This document shows positions 27,081-37,014 of a DNA stretch of 64,000 nt, piece by piece. Position numbers and translations under genes: made by a program. The notes under the pieces were generated by a model. The model was given only the letters and a program-made list of their open reading frames with translations, did not search any database and was not told the origin of the DNA. This DNA comes from a bacterium. GTDB lineage: Bacteria > Bdellovibrionota_G > JALEGL01. The first letter of the stretch is position 1; each line of letters opens with the position of its first letter. The stretch is taken from assembly GCA_022763185.1 (NCBI GenBank), contig JALEGL010000015.1, positions 202,036 to 266,035 on the forward strand, read 5' to 3'.

Positions 27081-27538
27081 TGGGGTCGCAAAGCCTGACT
27101 GTGTAAAACGATAGGGTAAATAAGGAAGAAAATTTTTTTTGCTTTCTCATAGGCTAGGTAGCTAAGATGCAGTAAAAGCGGTAACTTTTTGTTCATATGG
27201 TGAGCGTGCATCCATTGCAACGAAGACCATGGCTTAGATTTTCCCCACATTTATTAATAATATCATAGATTTATAAAAAAAACCAAGCCGGTTGATGGCT
27301 TAGATACCTGCAAGGCTTTTTCTTGTTGCCTTGCACTTTTTTTGGCCATCAAAACAAAGACATAAAAACAATGTTATCTCAGAAGCGTCACCAATATAAA
27401 CAGAATGGAAAAGCATAGAAAGTTTTTCTAAAACAAGACAAAAAATAAAAACTAATTCAATTATTCTAGGCACTTAACATAAATAACAAAATAATATTAC
27501 TTTAAAAACAATGAAGTTCGTGGTAAAAGCGTTGGCTT
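27081..27538. other. 458-bp intergenic region upstream of parA
   Basis: AT-rich and without a credible gene. It contains AAGCC/GGCTT pairing at about 27285-27301, a terminator-like hairpin at 27309-27343, and a long AT-rich leader before parA. Both flanking genes read outward from it, so it should carry the parAB promoter and that of the GME-like gene. Confidence 0.6.
27309..27343 (+). terminator. Terminator-like hairpin upstream of parA
   Basis: TGCAAGG (27309-27315) pairs with CCTTGCA (27329-27335), followed by C and seven T. It is oriented for plus-strand transcription, yet no plus-strand gene ends within 2 kb upstream. It may end an unannotated short RNA or attenuate parAB. Confidence 0.6.
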
Positions 27539-28360
27539 ATGACACAGATTATTGCCATGGCCAATCAAAAAGGGGGAGTGGGAAAAACCACAACGTCCGT
27601 GAACTTGGCAGCGTCTTTGGGAGCCGCAGAAAAAAAAGTTTTGTTGATTGACATGGACCCACAAGCCAATGCTACCAGCGGAATTGGCTTAACCGAAACA
27701 GTATCTGAACAAAAAACGGTCTATGAAGTATTGTTGGGTGAACAAAATATCAATGCTTGTATTTTAAAAGCCAAAACCCCATTTGTTTGGGCATTGCCCG
27801 CCACATCCGACTTGGCCGGCTTTGAAGTTGAAGCCGTAGACCTGCAAGACCGAGAGTTTTTATTGCATAAGGCCTTACAAAATTTAGACAAAGACTTTGA
27901 TTATATTTTAATTGATTGCCCGCCGTCTTTGAGTTTGATTACCATCAATGCTTTGGTCGCAGCCAAAGATGTTTTGGTGCCCTTGCAAGCCGAGTATTAT
28001 GCTCTAGAGGGATTGAGTCGATTAACAGAAACCATTGAACTGGTACAAGAGAATTTAAATCCGCGCTTGAACATCAAAGGCATTGTTTTAACCATGTTTG
28101 ATAAGCGCAACAACCTGTGCCACCAGGTGGAAACAGAAATTAATACCCACTTTCCCAACTTGGTTTGGGAAACCAAAATCCCACGCAATGTGCGTTTGAG
28201 TGAGGCCCCTAGTTTTGGTCAGCCTATCATTCAATACGATATTACCTCTGTGGGCTCGCAAAGTTATTTGGCGCTAGCAGCGGAGTGCATTGAACAGTAT
28301 AAAAGCAAAGAAATAGAAACACCAACAACAAGCGATAAAATAAACACACAGCGTGTTTAA
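27539..28360 (+). CDS. parA: Chromosome-partitioning ATPase ParA (Soj)
   Basis: The 273-residue deviant-Walker ATPase moves ParB-parS complexes and, in many bacteria, modulates DnaA. Walker A is QKGGVGKTTTSVNLA at residues 10-24, followed by LLIDMDPQANATSG and DYILIDCPPSLS. It is the short chromosomal type without an N-terminal helix-turn-helix. The ATG has only a weak ribosome site. It is 37 bp from parB and forms an operon with it. The three parS sites upstream complete the system. Confidence 0.97.
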   Translation: MTQIIAMANQKGGVGKTTTSVNLAASLGAAEKKVLLIDMDPQANATSGIGLTETVSEQKTVYEVLLGEQNINACILKAKTPFVWALPATSDLAGFEVEAVDLQDREFLLHKALQNLDKDFDYILIDCPPSLSLITINALVAAKDVLVPLQAEYYALEGLSRLTETIELVQENLNPRLNIKGIVLTMFDKRNNLCHQVETEINTHFPNLVWETKIPRNVRLSEAPSFGQPIIQYDITSVGSQSYLALAAECIEQYKSKEIETPTTSDKINTQRV

Positions 28361-28397
28361 AGCAATTGAATCAGTTGAAAGTTAAGGAGAGCATTGT

Positions 28398-29321
28398 ATG
28401 GCACAACAACGTAAAGCTTTAGGTAGAGGCATATCATCATTGATACGGAAAAATCCTGGTGTTATTACTCCGGAAAACCAAGATAAAGAGAGCACACAAA
28501 AAAACGCAAAAGCACAAACAGGGGAAATAAAAAATAATAAAGGTTTTGTTGAACTTAACATCAAAGACATTCAGGTCAATCCACGTCAGCCCAGACGGCA
28601 TTTCAACAGTCAAGCCTTAGAAGAGCTTAAGCAGTCCATTGAACAATCCGGCGTAATTCAACCCATTCTGGTGCGTGAAATTTCAGGAGGCTATGAATTG
28701 GTTGCCGGTGAGCGCAGGTTTAGAGCCAGTAAGCTGGCGGGTCTAAAAACCATACCAGCGGTCATTAAAAACATGAATGATCAAGTGCAACTGGAAATAG
28801 CCATTGTTGAAAATTTGCAACGTCAAGATTTAACGCCTATAGAAGAAGCCAAAGGCTATGAACGTTTGAGCCAGGAGTTTAATTTAAGCCAAGCACAAAT
28901 AGCAGAAAAAGTAGGCAAGGACAGGTCCACAGTTACCAATTTATTGCGTTTGTTAAAGCTATCGCCTTTGGTGCAGGCTTATGTCAATGAAGCTAAGCTC
29001 AGCATGGGACATGCTCGGGCTTTGTTGGCAGTAGATGCCAACAAGCAAGAGCAGCTGGCCAAAAAAGTGATTGATCAAGGCCTGTCGGTTAGAGCTGTTG
29101 AGCAATGGATTAAAAAACAAGATGAACCTTCATCGAAAACAACAGCAAGCAGCAAAAAAAATGGTGCAGCATTGGATCCAAACTTAAAGTTTGTACAAAA
29201 TAAAATGCAGCAGCGTTTGGGAACCAAAGTGGAAATCAAACCCAAAGGCAAAGGCGGTGAAATCAGCATTACCTACTTCAATTCAGATGATCTAGAACGC
29301 ATGACCAAGCTTTTGGGTTAG
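28398..29321 (+). CDS. parB: Chromosome-partitioning protein ParB (Spo0J)
   Basis: The 307-residue protein binds parS and spreads as a CTP-dependent clamp. The N-terminal RKALGRGISSLI peptide recruits ParA. The nucleotide-binding part has GVIQPILVR and GERRFRASKLAG. The helix-turn-helix (LSQAQIAEKVGKDRSTVTNLLRLLKL) is central and a C-terminal dimerisation domain follows. AAGGAG precedes the ATG. Confidence 0.97.
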   Translation: MAQQRKALGRGISSLIRKNPGVITPENQDKESTQKNAKAQTGEIKNNKGFVELNIKDIQVNPRQPRRHFNSQALEELKQSIEQSGVIQPILVREISGGYELVAGERRFRASKLAGLKTIPAVIKNMNDQVQLEIAIVENLQRQDLTPIEEAKGYERLSQEFNLSQAQIAEKVGKDRSTVTNLLRLLKLSPLVQAYVNEAKLSMGHARALLAVDANKQEQLAKKVIDQGLSVRAVEQWIKKQDEPSSKTTASSKKNGAALDPNLKFVQNKMQQRLGTKVEIKPKGKGGEISITYFNSDDLERMTKLLG

Positions 29322-29411
29322 TTTGTGAGCTGTTTTGACTGGTTTTAGCTTGGCGCAGTGTCGAGAAAATTGTTGACGCATTGTGTTTATGTGGTGTATG
29401 TAAACAACCCT

Positions 29412-30752
29412 ATGAAAGCTTTGAGTCACTTTTTAATTGTCATTCTTTATTGTGCGTTGAGCTTGTCAGCGTGCTCAAAAAAGAAAAACAGTTCTTTGTC
29501 TGAAAACAAAGAAAATATTCAAAAAGCAAGCGATAAATTGAGTGACAAAACCACTGACAAAACTACAAAAGAAACCACACAGAATGATCTTTCTTCAGAT
29601 TTAGGGCTGTCGTATGAAATCTCAGATGCAAACATTGAGATTCACTGGAAAACCGCAAACAACCCTAAAGTTGAATATGAAATCATTGCCATGACGCGTG
29701 AAAAAATTGAGGAAACTGCCTTGAATTGGGCTGATAAAGATACTGTTACCACACTTAAAATGCCGCCGTATACTATGCCTCTACCCAATGAAAAAACCAG
29801 CTACCATATTTATATGCGAGCTGGTCTGGATAAAAAGTACAGTGAGGTTGCGTATTTAGGTTTTGACTTTACACCAAAAAGTTCAAGCTCTGAGCTGCCA
29901 AAGATTTTAGAAATTAGCCATAAAATTGAAAAAGACAATGTTTTGATTTCATGGAAAAGCAATCAACCGCAGACACAGGGTGTTGTTTATGAAGTTGTGG
30001 TTATTGATACAGAAACTGATACACCCGACTGGACCCAAGCAACTCAAGTTGAAGCTGTATCCTATGCTTATCCAGTCACAGGTTTAGAAAACAACACAGA
30101 TTATTTTATTTATGTCAGAGCCGTAAAAGATTTACCCGGGGATCAGACCATACATCAATTCAAATATACACAGCTTGAAGATGAAGATGAAGATGAAGAA
30201 GAAGAAGATGATAAAGTGACAGAATTTGAATTAAAAATTATAGCAGCCAATCAAGGGGGATCTGATACGCCTCCTTTGTTGGGAAGTGCATACGGCTGTA
30301 ATCTCAACAGTCAGTACGGAAACTTTCCCGGTTTGCAGTGGAAAAACCTTCCAAAAGATACCAAAAGTATTGCCATTCATATGATTGATCAAACAATACC
30401 GTGGGTACACTTCTGGGCTATCAATATTCCTTCCAATGTCACCTCTTTACCTGAAGTTGAGCTTGTTGATGTAGGAAGTATTTTTAGTAATATTGACGGA
30501 GCTCAGAACATTGAGCTAAGGGCAAGCTCATACGGTGAAACAGCCTTGGGTTATCAAGGGCCTTGCCCTCCTATAGGACAAGAACATACTTATGCGTTTG
30601 AAGTTTTTGCATTGAATCAAGAAAAGTTTGAAAATATTCCTACAAGCTTGGATCAAGGATACAGTGCTTTTTTTACAGACATCATCATCAACAATACAAA
30701 TTCAAATGTGTTGGCTAAGGCAGAAGCGTTGTTTCGTTTTGAGCAAAAGTAA
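29412..30752 (+). CDS. Lipoprotein with two FN3-like domains and a PEBP domain
   Basis: A 446-residue protein. From the ATG at 29412 it has a lipoprotein signal with lipobox LSAC, then a lysine/serine/threonine-rich linker, two fibronectin type III-like domains (about residues 65-160 and 165-258) and a run of acidic residues (about 258-270). From about 273 comes a phosphatidylethanolamine-binding (YbhB/RKIP) domain with WVHFWAINIP and GYQGPCPPIGQEHTYAFEV. PEBP proteins bind phosphate-bearing small ligands; the FN3 domains may present it away from the membrane. The longer open frame (29358) lacks a sensible signal. I know of no described role for this combination. Confidence 0.8.
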   Translation: MKALSHFLIVILYCALSLSACSKKKNSSLSENKENIQKASDKLSDKTTDKTTKETTQNDLSSDLGLSYEISDANIEIHWKTANNPKVEYEIIAMTREKIEETALNWADKDTVTTLKMPPYTMPLPNEKTSYHIYMRAGLDKKYSEVAYLGFDFTPKSSSSELPKILEISHKIEKDNVLISWKSNQPQTQGVVYEVVVIDTETDTPDWTQATQVEAVSYAYPVTGLENNTDYFIYVRAVKDLPGDQTIHQFKYTQLEDEDEDEEEEDDKVTEFELKIIAANQGGSDTPPLLGSAYGCNLNSQYGNFPGLQWKNLPKDTKSIAIHMIDQTIPWVHFWAINIPSNVTSLPEVELVDVGSIFSNIDGAQNIELRASSYGETALGYQGPCPPIGQEHTYAFEVFALNQEKFENIPTSLDQGYSAFFTDIIINNTNSNVLAKAEALFRFEQK

Positions 30753-30778
30753 CACATAAAAACACATGCATTCAATGG

Positions 30779-30806
30779 TAAGGCCCAGTAAGCCTTATCT
30801 TTTATT
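30779..30806 (+). terminator. Possible terminator after the FN3-PEBP gene
   Basis: TAAGGC (30779-30784) pairs with GCCTTA (30792-30797) and is followed by TCTTTTATT. Short stem and interrupted T run. Confidence 0.4.
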
Positions 30807-30896
30807 GATGGGCTATAAAATTTTTTACGCATTGTATAAGGTCATCATTAGGAAAAAGCACTTGTCAAAGCTTAACAATACATTTATAGGCAGTGG

Positions 30897-31862
30897 ATGA
30901 TCAAGATTTTACAAGTTGGTCTTGGCCCTTTGGGGCAAAGTATTGCCAAACAAATTGCTCAAGACTCTCGTTTTACAACCGTGGCCAGTGTGGATTTAAA
31001 TCCTGATTTTGCAGGTAAAAAGCTCAATGATATTTGCCAAAACACCAATGATTCACCGATTTACCAAGATCTTAAACAGGCGGTGGATAAGCATCAGCCA
31101 GACATTGCCGTTGTGACCACGGTATCGAGCTTGGCCAAAGCCATGGAAACGTTTAAAAGTTTACTCAACTTAAAGCTGCCAGTGGTATCTTCTTGTGAAG
31201 AGTTGAGTTACCCTTGGCGTGAACAGCCAGATTTATCCAAAGATTTGGATGCCATAGCCCAAGCCAATAATGTTGCTATTTTAGGAACCGGTGTGAATCC
31301 AGGGTTTTTGATGGATGCTTTGCCCAGCCACTTAAGTTTGTTGTGTAAAACAGTTGAACACGTGCGTGTGAACCGTTATCAAAATGCCTTAAGCCGCAGA
31401 ATTCCATTTCAAGAAAAAATAGGGGCTGGCTTGAGCTTAGAAGAATTTGAACAAAAAAAACAAGCGGGGACTTTACGCCATGTGGGTTTAACCGAATCCA
31501 TGCATATGATAGCCGCGCAATTGGACTGGCCCATTGACAGCTGGAACGATGAAATCAAACCGATCATGGTCAAAGAGAACATGCACTGGAATGGCAAAGA
31601 CTTAACACCAGAACATACCGCCGGCGTGGAACAAATTGGAACAGCCTTGGTTAAGGGTGAAGAAAAAATAAGACTGCACTTTAAGGCCAGCATTGTTGAA
31701 GAAGAAAGTTACGATCAAGTGATTTTAGACAGCGAGCCCAAAATTGATTCAAAAATCACCGGCGGTGTGCATGGTGATGTGGCCACCCACTCCATTTTGC
31801 TCAATACCATCAAAAAAGTTCTTACTGCCAAACCCGGTTTAAGAACCATGATTGACGTATGA
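30897..31862 (+). CDS. DapB-like / 2,4-diaminopentanoate dehydrogenase-type oxidoreductase
   Basis: The 321-residue protein begins with a Rossmann signature (VGLGPLGQSIAKQI) and has the GTGVNPGFLMDALP motif of the dihydrodipicolinate reductase-like group that includes 2,4-diaminopentanoate dehydrogenase. An NRYQNALSRRIPFQEKIG segment and a C-terminal GGVHGDVATHSILLN fit that group. It is longer than true DapB (about 270) and lacks the DapB histidine/lysine signature I would expect. Probably an NAD(P)H-dependent enzyme acting on an amino acid; substrate unknown. It appears to be transcribed alone. Confidence 0.75.
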   Translation: MIKILQVGLGPLGQSIAKQIAQDSRFTTVASVDLNPDFAGKKLNDICQNTNDSPIYQDLKQAVDKHQPDIAVVTTVSSLAKAMETFKSLLNLKLPVVSSCEELSYPWREQPDLSKDLDAIAQANNVAILGTGVNPGFLMDALPSHLSLLCKTVEHVRVNRYQNALSRRIPFQEKIGAGLSLEEFEQKKQAGTLRHVGLTESMHMIAAQLDWPIDSWNDEIKPIMVKENMHWNGKDLTPEHTAGVEQIGTALVKGEEKIRLHFKASIVEEESYDQVILDSEPKIDSKITGGVHGDVATHSILLNTIKKVLTAKPGLRTMIDV

Positions 31863-32310
31863 TCTGAATCAGAGTTTTGTTCAATTGAACAATGCATTGA
31901 AACGGTTAGGGGTTGTTAACGGTTATATTTAAGAGATGAGGAAACCATCATCAAAGTCAACAAAGACAAAATCATGGTCGATGGGTAATCGTGGGGTTTA
32001 CTTTATTTTAAGGCTAACAAATCTATTGTATTAATTGTATTATGCAATGATCAATAAATTCAATGAAATAAAGCATGATGGGCAGAAAAGAGCCAATCCT
32101 TTTTTTACAGTCATGGAAAAAACAACAGTCCTAGAAATTTAAACAGGAAAAAGTTGAGTAACACTAGCAGAACTCAATACTAAAAAACATAAAATAACGC
32201 AACACACAGTATTAAAAAAAAATTCAAAAAATAAATTTTTTTTTAATAAAACTATGCTAGTTCACGATTCCAAGAAGAGTTATTGCAACATCGTTTTCTT
32301 GGGGGCAAAC
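31863..32310. other. AT-rich region upstream of the giant exported-protein gene
   Basis: About 390-450 bp with no convincing gene. It contains a perfect 16-bp palindrome TTGTTCAATTGAACAA (31877-31892), a direct repeat AACGGTTA near 31903 and 31920, and a 32-codon frame (31936-32034) without a ribosome site. The rest is A/T runs, likely promoter territory. Confidence 0.5.
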
Positions 32311-35300
32311 GTGAAAAAACTGTTTAGGGGAATTGTTTTAACAGGGTGCATGTCAGCAAACCTAGTGTTTGCAGGGGACTATATTATTTCAGACCAGTGT
32401 TTGAACCAGGTTGAAAATATAAACTTATTTAGGAACACATCAAATCTTCAAGAAAAACTGAACTACTTAAAAAAAGATTACAAAGGTGGACGTTTATACA
32501 ATTATTCAGCTTTACGACACAATCTTGCAAACAACTTGACTGAAATTCAGAATGAATTGGACAATAACCAATCTCCAATCAATAAACATCTGCGCATGTG
32601 CATGGTCAATCAACGGTATTGCCACAGGTACTTTAATCCAAACAATGAAATTCATCAGCGTTGGTTCTGTGCCACGCATATCTATAGGAATGTTCTTTCT
32701 GATCAATTTACACAATTTAATACCCTGGTTGAAAGATGTGGTGATGGCTCAGTGATGTTTCATAGCGCCCACTTTCCGGCAAGCGATCACCCTGCCTATC
32801 AAAGAGATTGTCATGATAAAAATGGGAACTCAAAACTAGAGTATTATAAAAACCAAAGAAAAATTGTTCAATCGGAAATGTTCCGTTATTACCAACAAAT
32901 AGATGATACGGTTCATCAATCTAGCAAACCTGAGGCAGTGGGCTACATCATTGGTAAGCTCAATGAAACTATAGGAGAAGTTGAGTATGGAGATGTGCGA
33001 ACAACGCACCATCAGTATCAAGTTGTGCGTTTTGCAAAAAGTATAGCGCAGTGTACTGTAGGCTCCAACAACAATTACAATAAATCAACGCTTGCTGCCA
33101 CATCCGATTACGCAGCCTTTAGTCAAAATATCATGTCCATGTTTGAAGGCGCATCAGACGCCTTGATTTATAATCCGCAAGAAACATATGAACGTAGTCA
33201 AATGGTGAATGCGTTTACGGCTGTTGAACGTTTTGATCACGAAGTTGCCTTGTTTCTAAACAAAGAACAATACAGATACAGTACAGCTGCATGCGATGAT
33301 CTTCCAGAAGAAGAAAAAATAAACTGTATCTTGCAATCCTACAGCCAACAAGCGTGGTTGAGCAAAAGTGAAAGCGAACAAGAATTAGAGCGCAGAAAGT
33401 TACAAGTTTACGAACAAAACGCAATGAAAGGCGAAAATAGACGTTTAAAAAACTTAAGTGAAGCAGCCTATCCAAAAGTTTTTCGCGGATTCTTGCCCTA
33501 TCATTTTTACCGGACGACCAATGCCAAAATTTTGATGGAGTTGCAAAAAATGAGCGTTGATCAAGGACGGCAGTATTTGGCAACAGAACAAAGCTTCATC
33601 AATTTTACGGAGCAATTGGTATGCGGAAAAAATGCCTTTCATTATTGTCAAGAACAATACAAAGCTAAACGCGTTGAATCCAGAAAAAAACTGTATCAAA
33701 ATATTAAAAACGGAACTTACCGAGTGGCTTTCCATCCCACCCCACAAAAAACCGCACTGCGAAAAAGTATGGTCGACTTACTCAATGCTAAAATCAGTGA
33801 TATCAATGACTACTGCTACAATGCTTCAGCTGAGCTAAAAGACCGTTTTGAAAACATGAGCATGGATGAAACGTTTCCCTTTAATGCTATTGATGAGCAA
33901 GAGCGTTACACATTGATGAGCTTCTTGGAAGAAAAATTACAAAAATTGTATGCTACGCCTACCTTTGGCAGTTACTTTGCTCATTCCAGCATGATTGACT
34001 TATTAAACTTTGATGCGCAAGAGCGCTACAACACCTGCTTCAATCAAGGCTACGTATTTGGAGGATCGTTAAAAAGCACCAAGACCTATAAAAGAATGAT
34101 GGAAGATGCATCACACGGAGTCATTTCTTCAGCAATGCATCTCATGGATTTCAAACAACGGAAATTGGCCTCTGATTTTCAAGTAAGCATGGCCAGCCTC
34201 CAAGCTGTAGAGCGTGCCTTAGAGCAAGATATCATGACAGAGCTTAATATCTTGGAGCAAAAAAGAAAGCTTAATACTCCAGAAGGACAACTCAACTTTT
34301 TGAAAGACAGCATAAAGTCACGGGTTTTTTCCCTGCTCGATTTTGCTTTGGATAACCCATCAGAAGGTTTAGGCGATACCTACTGCACGTTATTGGATGA
34401 AGCCAATTGTGACGAAGTGATGAAAGAAAACATGATCAAAATGGCAATGATTGTGCCGCACGTGATGGCTTTGTTTTTGTTGCCTGGGGCGGGAAATATT
34501 GTAGTGGAACTAAGCATCGTTGGCGGGGCGTTAACTATCAGCAGTCTTGCTACCTATCAAATGATTGTCATGCGTATAAACCAACAAAGCCAACTCGATC
34601 GGTCTTTGGCCAGCAGCAACATCAGCCCTCAAAACGCCGCATATTTACAAAGCTATTTTAGAAAAGATATAAAAAATTACACGGTAGTCCTTGCCCTAGA
34701 AGCAGCTGTTGTTGTTGCTACTGATTATGTTCTGATTAGAGAAGGTCTTAAAACCGTAAAGTATCTCCGACAAACAGGAGCCTTTCAAAAATATTTTTCA
34801 CGACAAATGTTGATTGACCATGCCATTCGTGTTGCTCCCAAAGGTTCCGCAGGTTTTTTAAATCAATACAGGTATTCTAGAGAGTTTTTTGCGCGTTCGG
34901 ATCAAATATCAGATCAGGTGTTTGATGATTTTATTCGTGCTCTAAAAGAGGGTGAGGGTTTAAAGTTTTCAAAAAACAATTTTCCAAATCATTTTCCGGA
35001 GATAAATCCAAGTTTGGTTTCTCAAATGTTCAAATCAATAGGTAAAGGTTTGAACCATGTATGGAAAACTCTATGGGATATGCCTCTTTTAAAGCAAGTA
35101 AGCATAAATTATTATAAGGTTATGTACCAATACACTAGTAAATGGTGGGTGACAAGCAAACGCATGACGGAAATTCTTAACGAAGCTTTAGAACGAGGAC
35201 GCATCAGTCAACAACAGTTTGAAGAGTTAATTGAGGGCATGCCAGAATTTACTATTGTTAACGGTAAAGCGGTTTTAAAAATCAATTCAGAAATAAAAGT

Positions 35301-36996
35301 ATTAGCCAAACGCTTCTTGGATGAGTATGTCATGGATACCAATGGCATGCGCAGCTTTTTGGAACCCTTTGTTTACAGTGATATTCTTAGCCCACAGCAA
35401 TGGCAGCGTGCCATTGCTAACTTTGAAAAAACAGGCAGAAAAATTTTAAGCAAAGAAGATGCTAAAATGTTTATTTCTGTCATTAAGTTTTCTCGTCGAG
35501 AAATCAATTCAATTGCAGATGAACTAAAACGTTCGGGTCAGTTTGTATCTGGTTACTATCAAAAGCGCACCAATTTTATATTGGACCACATGGATGAATT
35601 TTTAGATGTTGCTTATTTGGAACGTTTAAAACAAAGACAGCGCTTTATTCAATACCTAAAACAAATGGGCAGAACATCTGAGGACCAAATAGATGAGCTG
35701 CACCGTTTTATCAATCAAATTGATGATTATGACTTGCATTACGCTTGGAATCATCAAGGAGAAATTGCCCAAAAAATTGACGACATCACAGAAAGTTTAC
35801 GCTCTCATTCAGGTAGGTTTTTTACCAATGAACACGTGATGTATTATATTCGAGAACAAGAGCAATACGTGGACTATTTTTTTAAATCTTTAGACCAAGC
35901 TTTGGGACGAAATAACAGTAACCTGATCAAGCGTATACGGACCAAACGTTATGGTAGTGCGCAACATCGAAACTTCACCGATGCCTATGCTGAAGCCCGG
36001 CATAAAACAAAAATGCGTAAGACCATACATGGTGAATGTTCGTTGCCCAACTCGCCGGTTAAAAAAATTGCCAACAAAGTCATGGCCAACCAAGCCAAAC
36101 AAATAAGTTTGGTGTCCAACACCTGGGGTTATGTCAGTGTAAAGTATGATGACTACGATGTACATCAAGGCTTAGACATTGAGTGGATTACGCGCTTGGC
36201 TTATGACTTGGCCGTGCCTCAGTTGGGCACACACCTGTCCATGAAAGCTTTAACTTCAGGTGAGAAAAGGGCCGTATCCAAAATAGGCATGGAGTGGTTA
36301 GCAGGCATTCCTGTTTCTGCAGTAGAGTTTGGCGGGTATTGGTTTTTAAGTGAGCATTTGTGGAATTCATCGGATCAAGCGGAAGCTCTTTTTGCCAAAG
36401 AAGTCAGGCAATCAGAAAATCTTCCCAAAGATTTAGGTGAGCTATTTAAAGGCTATCCAAAAATTTATCAGGGTGTAATGCAGCGCTTGGAAAAAGTTCA
36501 AAACTTCTTAATCCATGAGCATCCACCGGCTGTAATCAACGATGCCTTTTTATACGACTTGGCTGTTAAAGAAGGTTTGATTGATGAAGTTTTACAAAGT
36601 GATGCGGATTTTGAAAAAGAACTTTTGGATGCACTGTCTGACTTTATGTACGATGAAGCTTATGATAGCAGACCCAAGTCCAACTTCCCTATTTTAGGCA
36701 ACAAAGTTCGCTTGTTTGGCGATGGCTTTAAATCAAGAGAGTGGTTGATGGAAAACCAAGATATCCCTGCTTCTGTGCATGAATCTGTAGATAGAATTAT
36801 GTTTTACCGTTTGTTTGATTTGTTTCCCAATAGCCAAATCAAGTACATCAGAAGTCAGCTGGTTTATTCAATGTTATGCAAGTACAGGTACAGCCAGCGC
36901 ATGACTGTTCCTGCGGCCATTGCCGTTTATGCAGCCATTAAAGCAGCCACAGACCCTATTAAGTATCACCTGCGTGAACAAAATACAGGGCACTGA
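32311..36996 (+). CDS. Giant exported protein of unknown function
   Basis: About 1561 residues from a GTG at 32311 behind GGGGGCAAAC; an ATG at 32254 would add 19 residues before the signal. The signal region can be read as a type I signal (ending LVFA) or a short lipoprotein signal (LTGC). Most of the protein is charged, tyrosine-rich and helical, with scattered cysteines in the first 550 residues. Two hydrophobic stretches, from about residue 710 (MAMIVPHVMALFLLPGAGN) and about 790 (TVVLALEAAVVVATDYVL), could span a membrane. Another, weaker one lies near the C-terminus (PAAIAVYAAIKAA). I recognise no catalytic motif or family. The size and isolation suggest a surface or envelope structure. 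Confidence 0.7.
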   Translation: MKKLFRGIVLTGCMSANLVFAGDYIISDQCLNQVENINLFRNTSNLQEKLNYLKKDYKGGRLYNYSALRHNLANNLTEIQNELDNNQSPINKHLRMCMVNQRYCHRYFNPNNEIHQRWFCATHIYRNVLSDQFTQFNTLVERCGDGSVMFHSAHFPASDHPAYQRDCHDKNGNSKLEYYKNQRKIVQSEMFRYYQQIDDTVHQSSKPEAVGYIIGKLNETIGEVEYGDVRTTHHQYQVVRFAKSIAQCTVGSNNNYNKSTLAATSDYAAFSQNIMSMFEGASDALIYNPQETYERSQMVNAFTAVERFDHEVALFLNKEQYRYSTAACDDLPEEEKINCILQSYSQQAWLSKSESEQELERRKLQVYEQNAMKGENRRLKNLSEAAYPKVFRGFLPYHFYRTTNAKILMELQKMSVDQGRQYLATEQSFINFTEQLVCGKNAFHYCQEQYKAKRVESRKKLYQNIKNGTYRVAFHPTPQKTALRKSMVDLLNAKISDINDYCYNASAELKDRFENMSMDETFPFNAIDEQERYTLMSFLEEKLQKLYATPTFGSYFAHSSMIDLLNFDAQERYNTCFNQGYVFGGSLKSTKTYKRMMEDASHGVISSAMHLMDFKQRKLASDFQVSMASLQAVERALEQDIMTELNILEQKRKLNTPEGQLNFLKDSIKSRVFSLLDFALDNPSEGLGDTYCTLLDEANCDEVMKENMIKMAMIVPHVMALFLLPGAGNIVVELSIVGGALTISSLATYQMIVMRINQQSQLDRSLASSNISPQNAAYLQSYFRKDIKNYTVVLALEAAVVVATDYVLIREGLKTVKYLRQTGAFQKYFSRQMLIDHAIRVAPKGSAGFLNQYRYSREFFARSDQISDQVFDDFIRALKEGEGLKFSKNNFPNHFPEINPSLVSQMFKSIGKGLNHVWKTLWDMPLLKQVSINYYKVMYQYTSKWWVTSKRMTEILNEALERGRISQQQFEELIEGMPEFTIVNGKAVLKINSEIKVLAKRFLDEYVMDTNGMRSFLEPFVYSDILSPQQWQRAIANFEKTGRKILSKEDAKMFISVIKFSRREINSIADELKRSGQFVSGYYQKRTNFILDHMDEFLDVAYLERLKQRQRFIQYLKQMGRTSEDQIDELHRFINQIDDYDLHYAWNHQGEIAQKIDDITESLRSHSGRFFTNEHVMYYIREQEQYVDYFFKSLDQALGRNNSNLIKRIRTKRYGSAQHRNFTDAYAEARHKTKMRKTIHGECSLPNSPVKKIANKVMANQAKQISLVSNTWGYVSVKYDDYDVHQGLDIEWITRLAYDLAVPQLGTHLSMKALTSGEKRAVSKIGMEWLAGIPVSAVEFGGYWFLSEHLWNSSDQAEALFAKEVRQSENLPKDLGELFKGYPKIYQGVMQRLEKVQNFLIHEHPPAVINDAFLYDLAVKEGLIDEVLQSDADFEKELLDALSDFMYDEAYDSRPKSNFPILGNKVRLFGDGFKSREWLMENQDIPASVHESVDRIMFYRLFDLFPNSQIKYIRSQLVYSMLCKYRYSQRMTVPAAIAVYAAIKAATDPIKYHLREQNTGH

Positions 36997-37014
36997 TAAA
37001 AACTGCCTATATTG

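Noticed and set aside
31936..32034. 32-codon plus-strand frame upstream of the giant gene.
   Set aside because: No ribosome site and no recognisable feature; too short to support.
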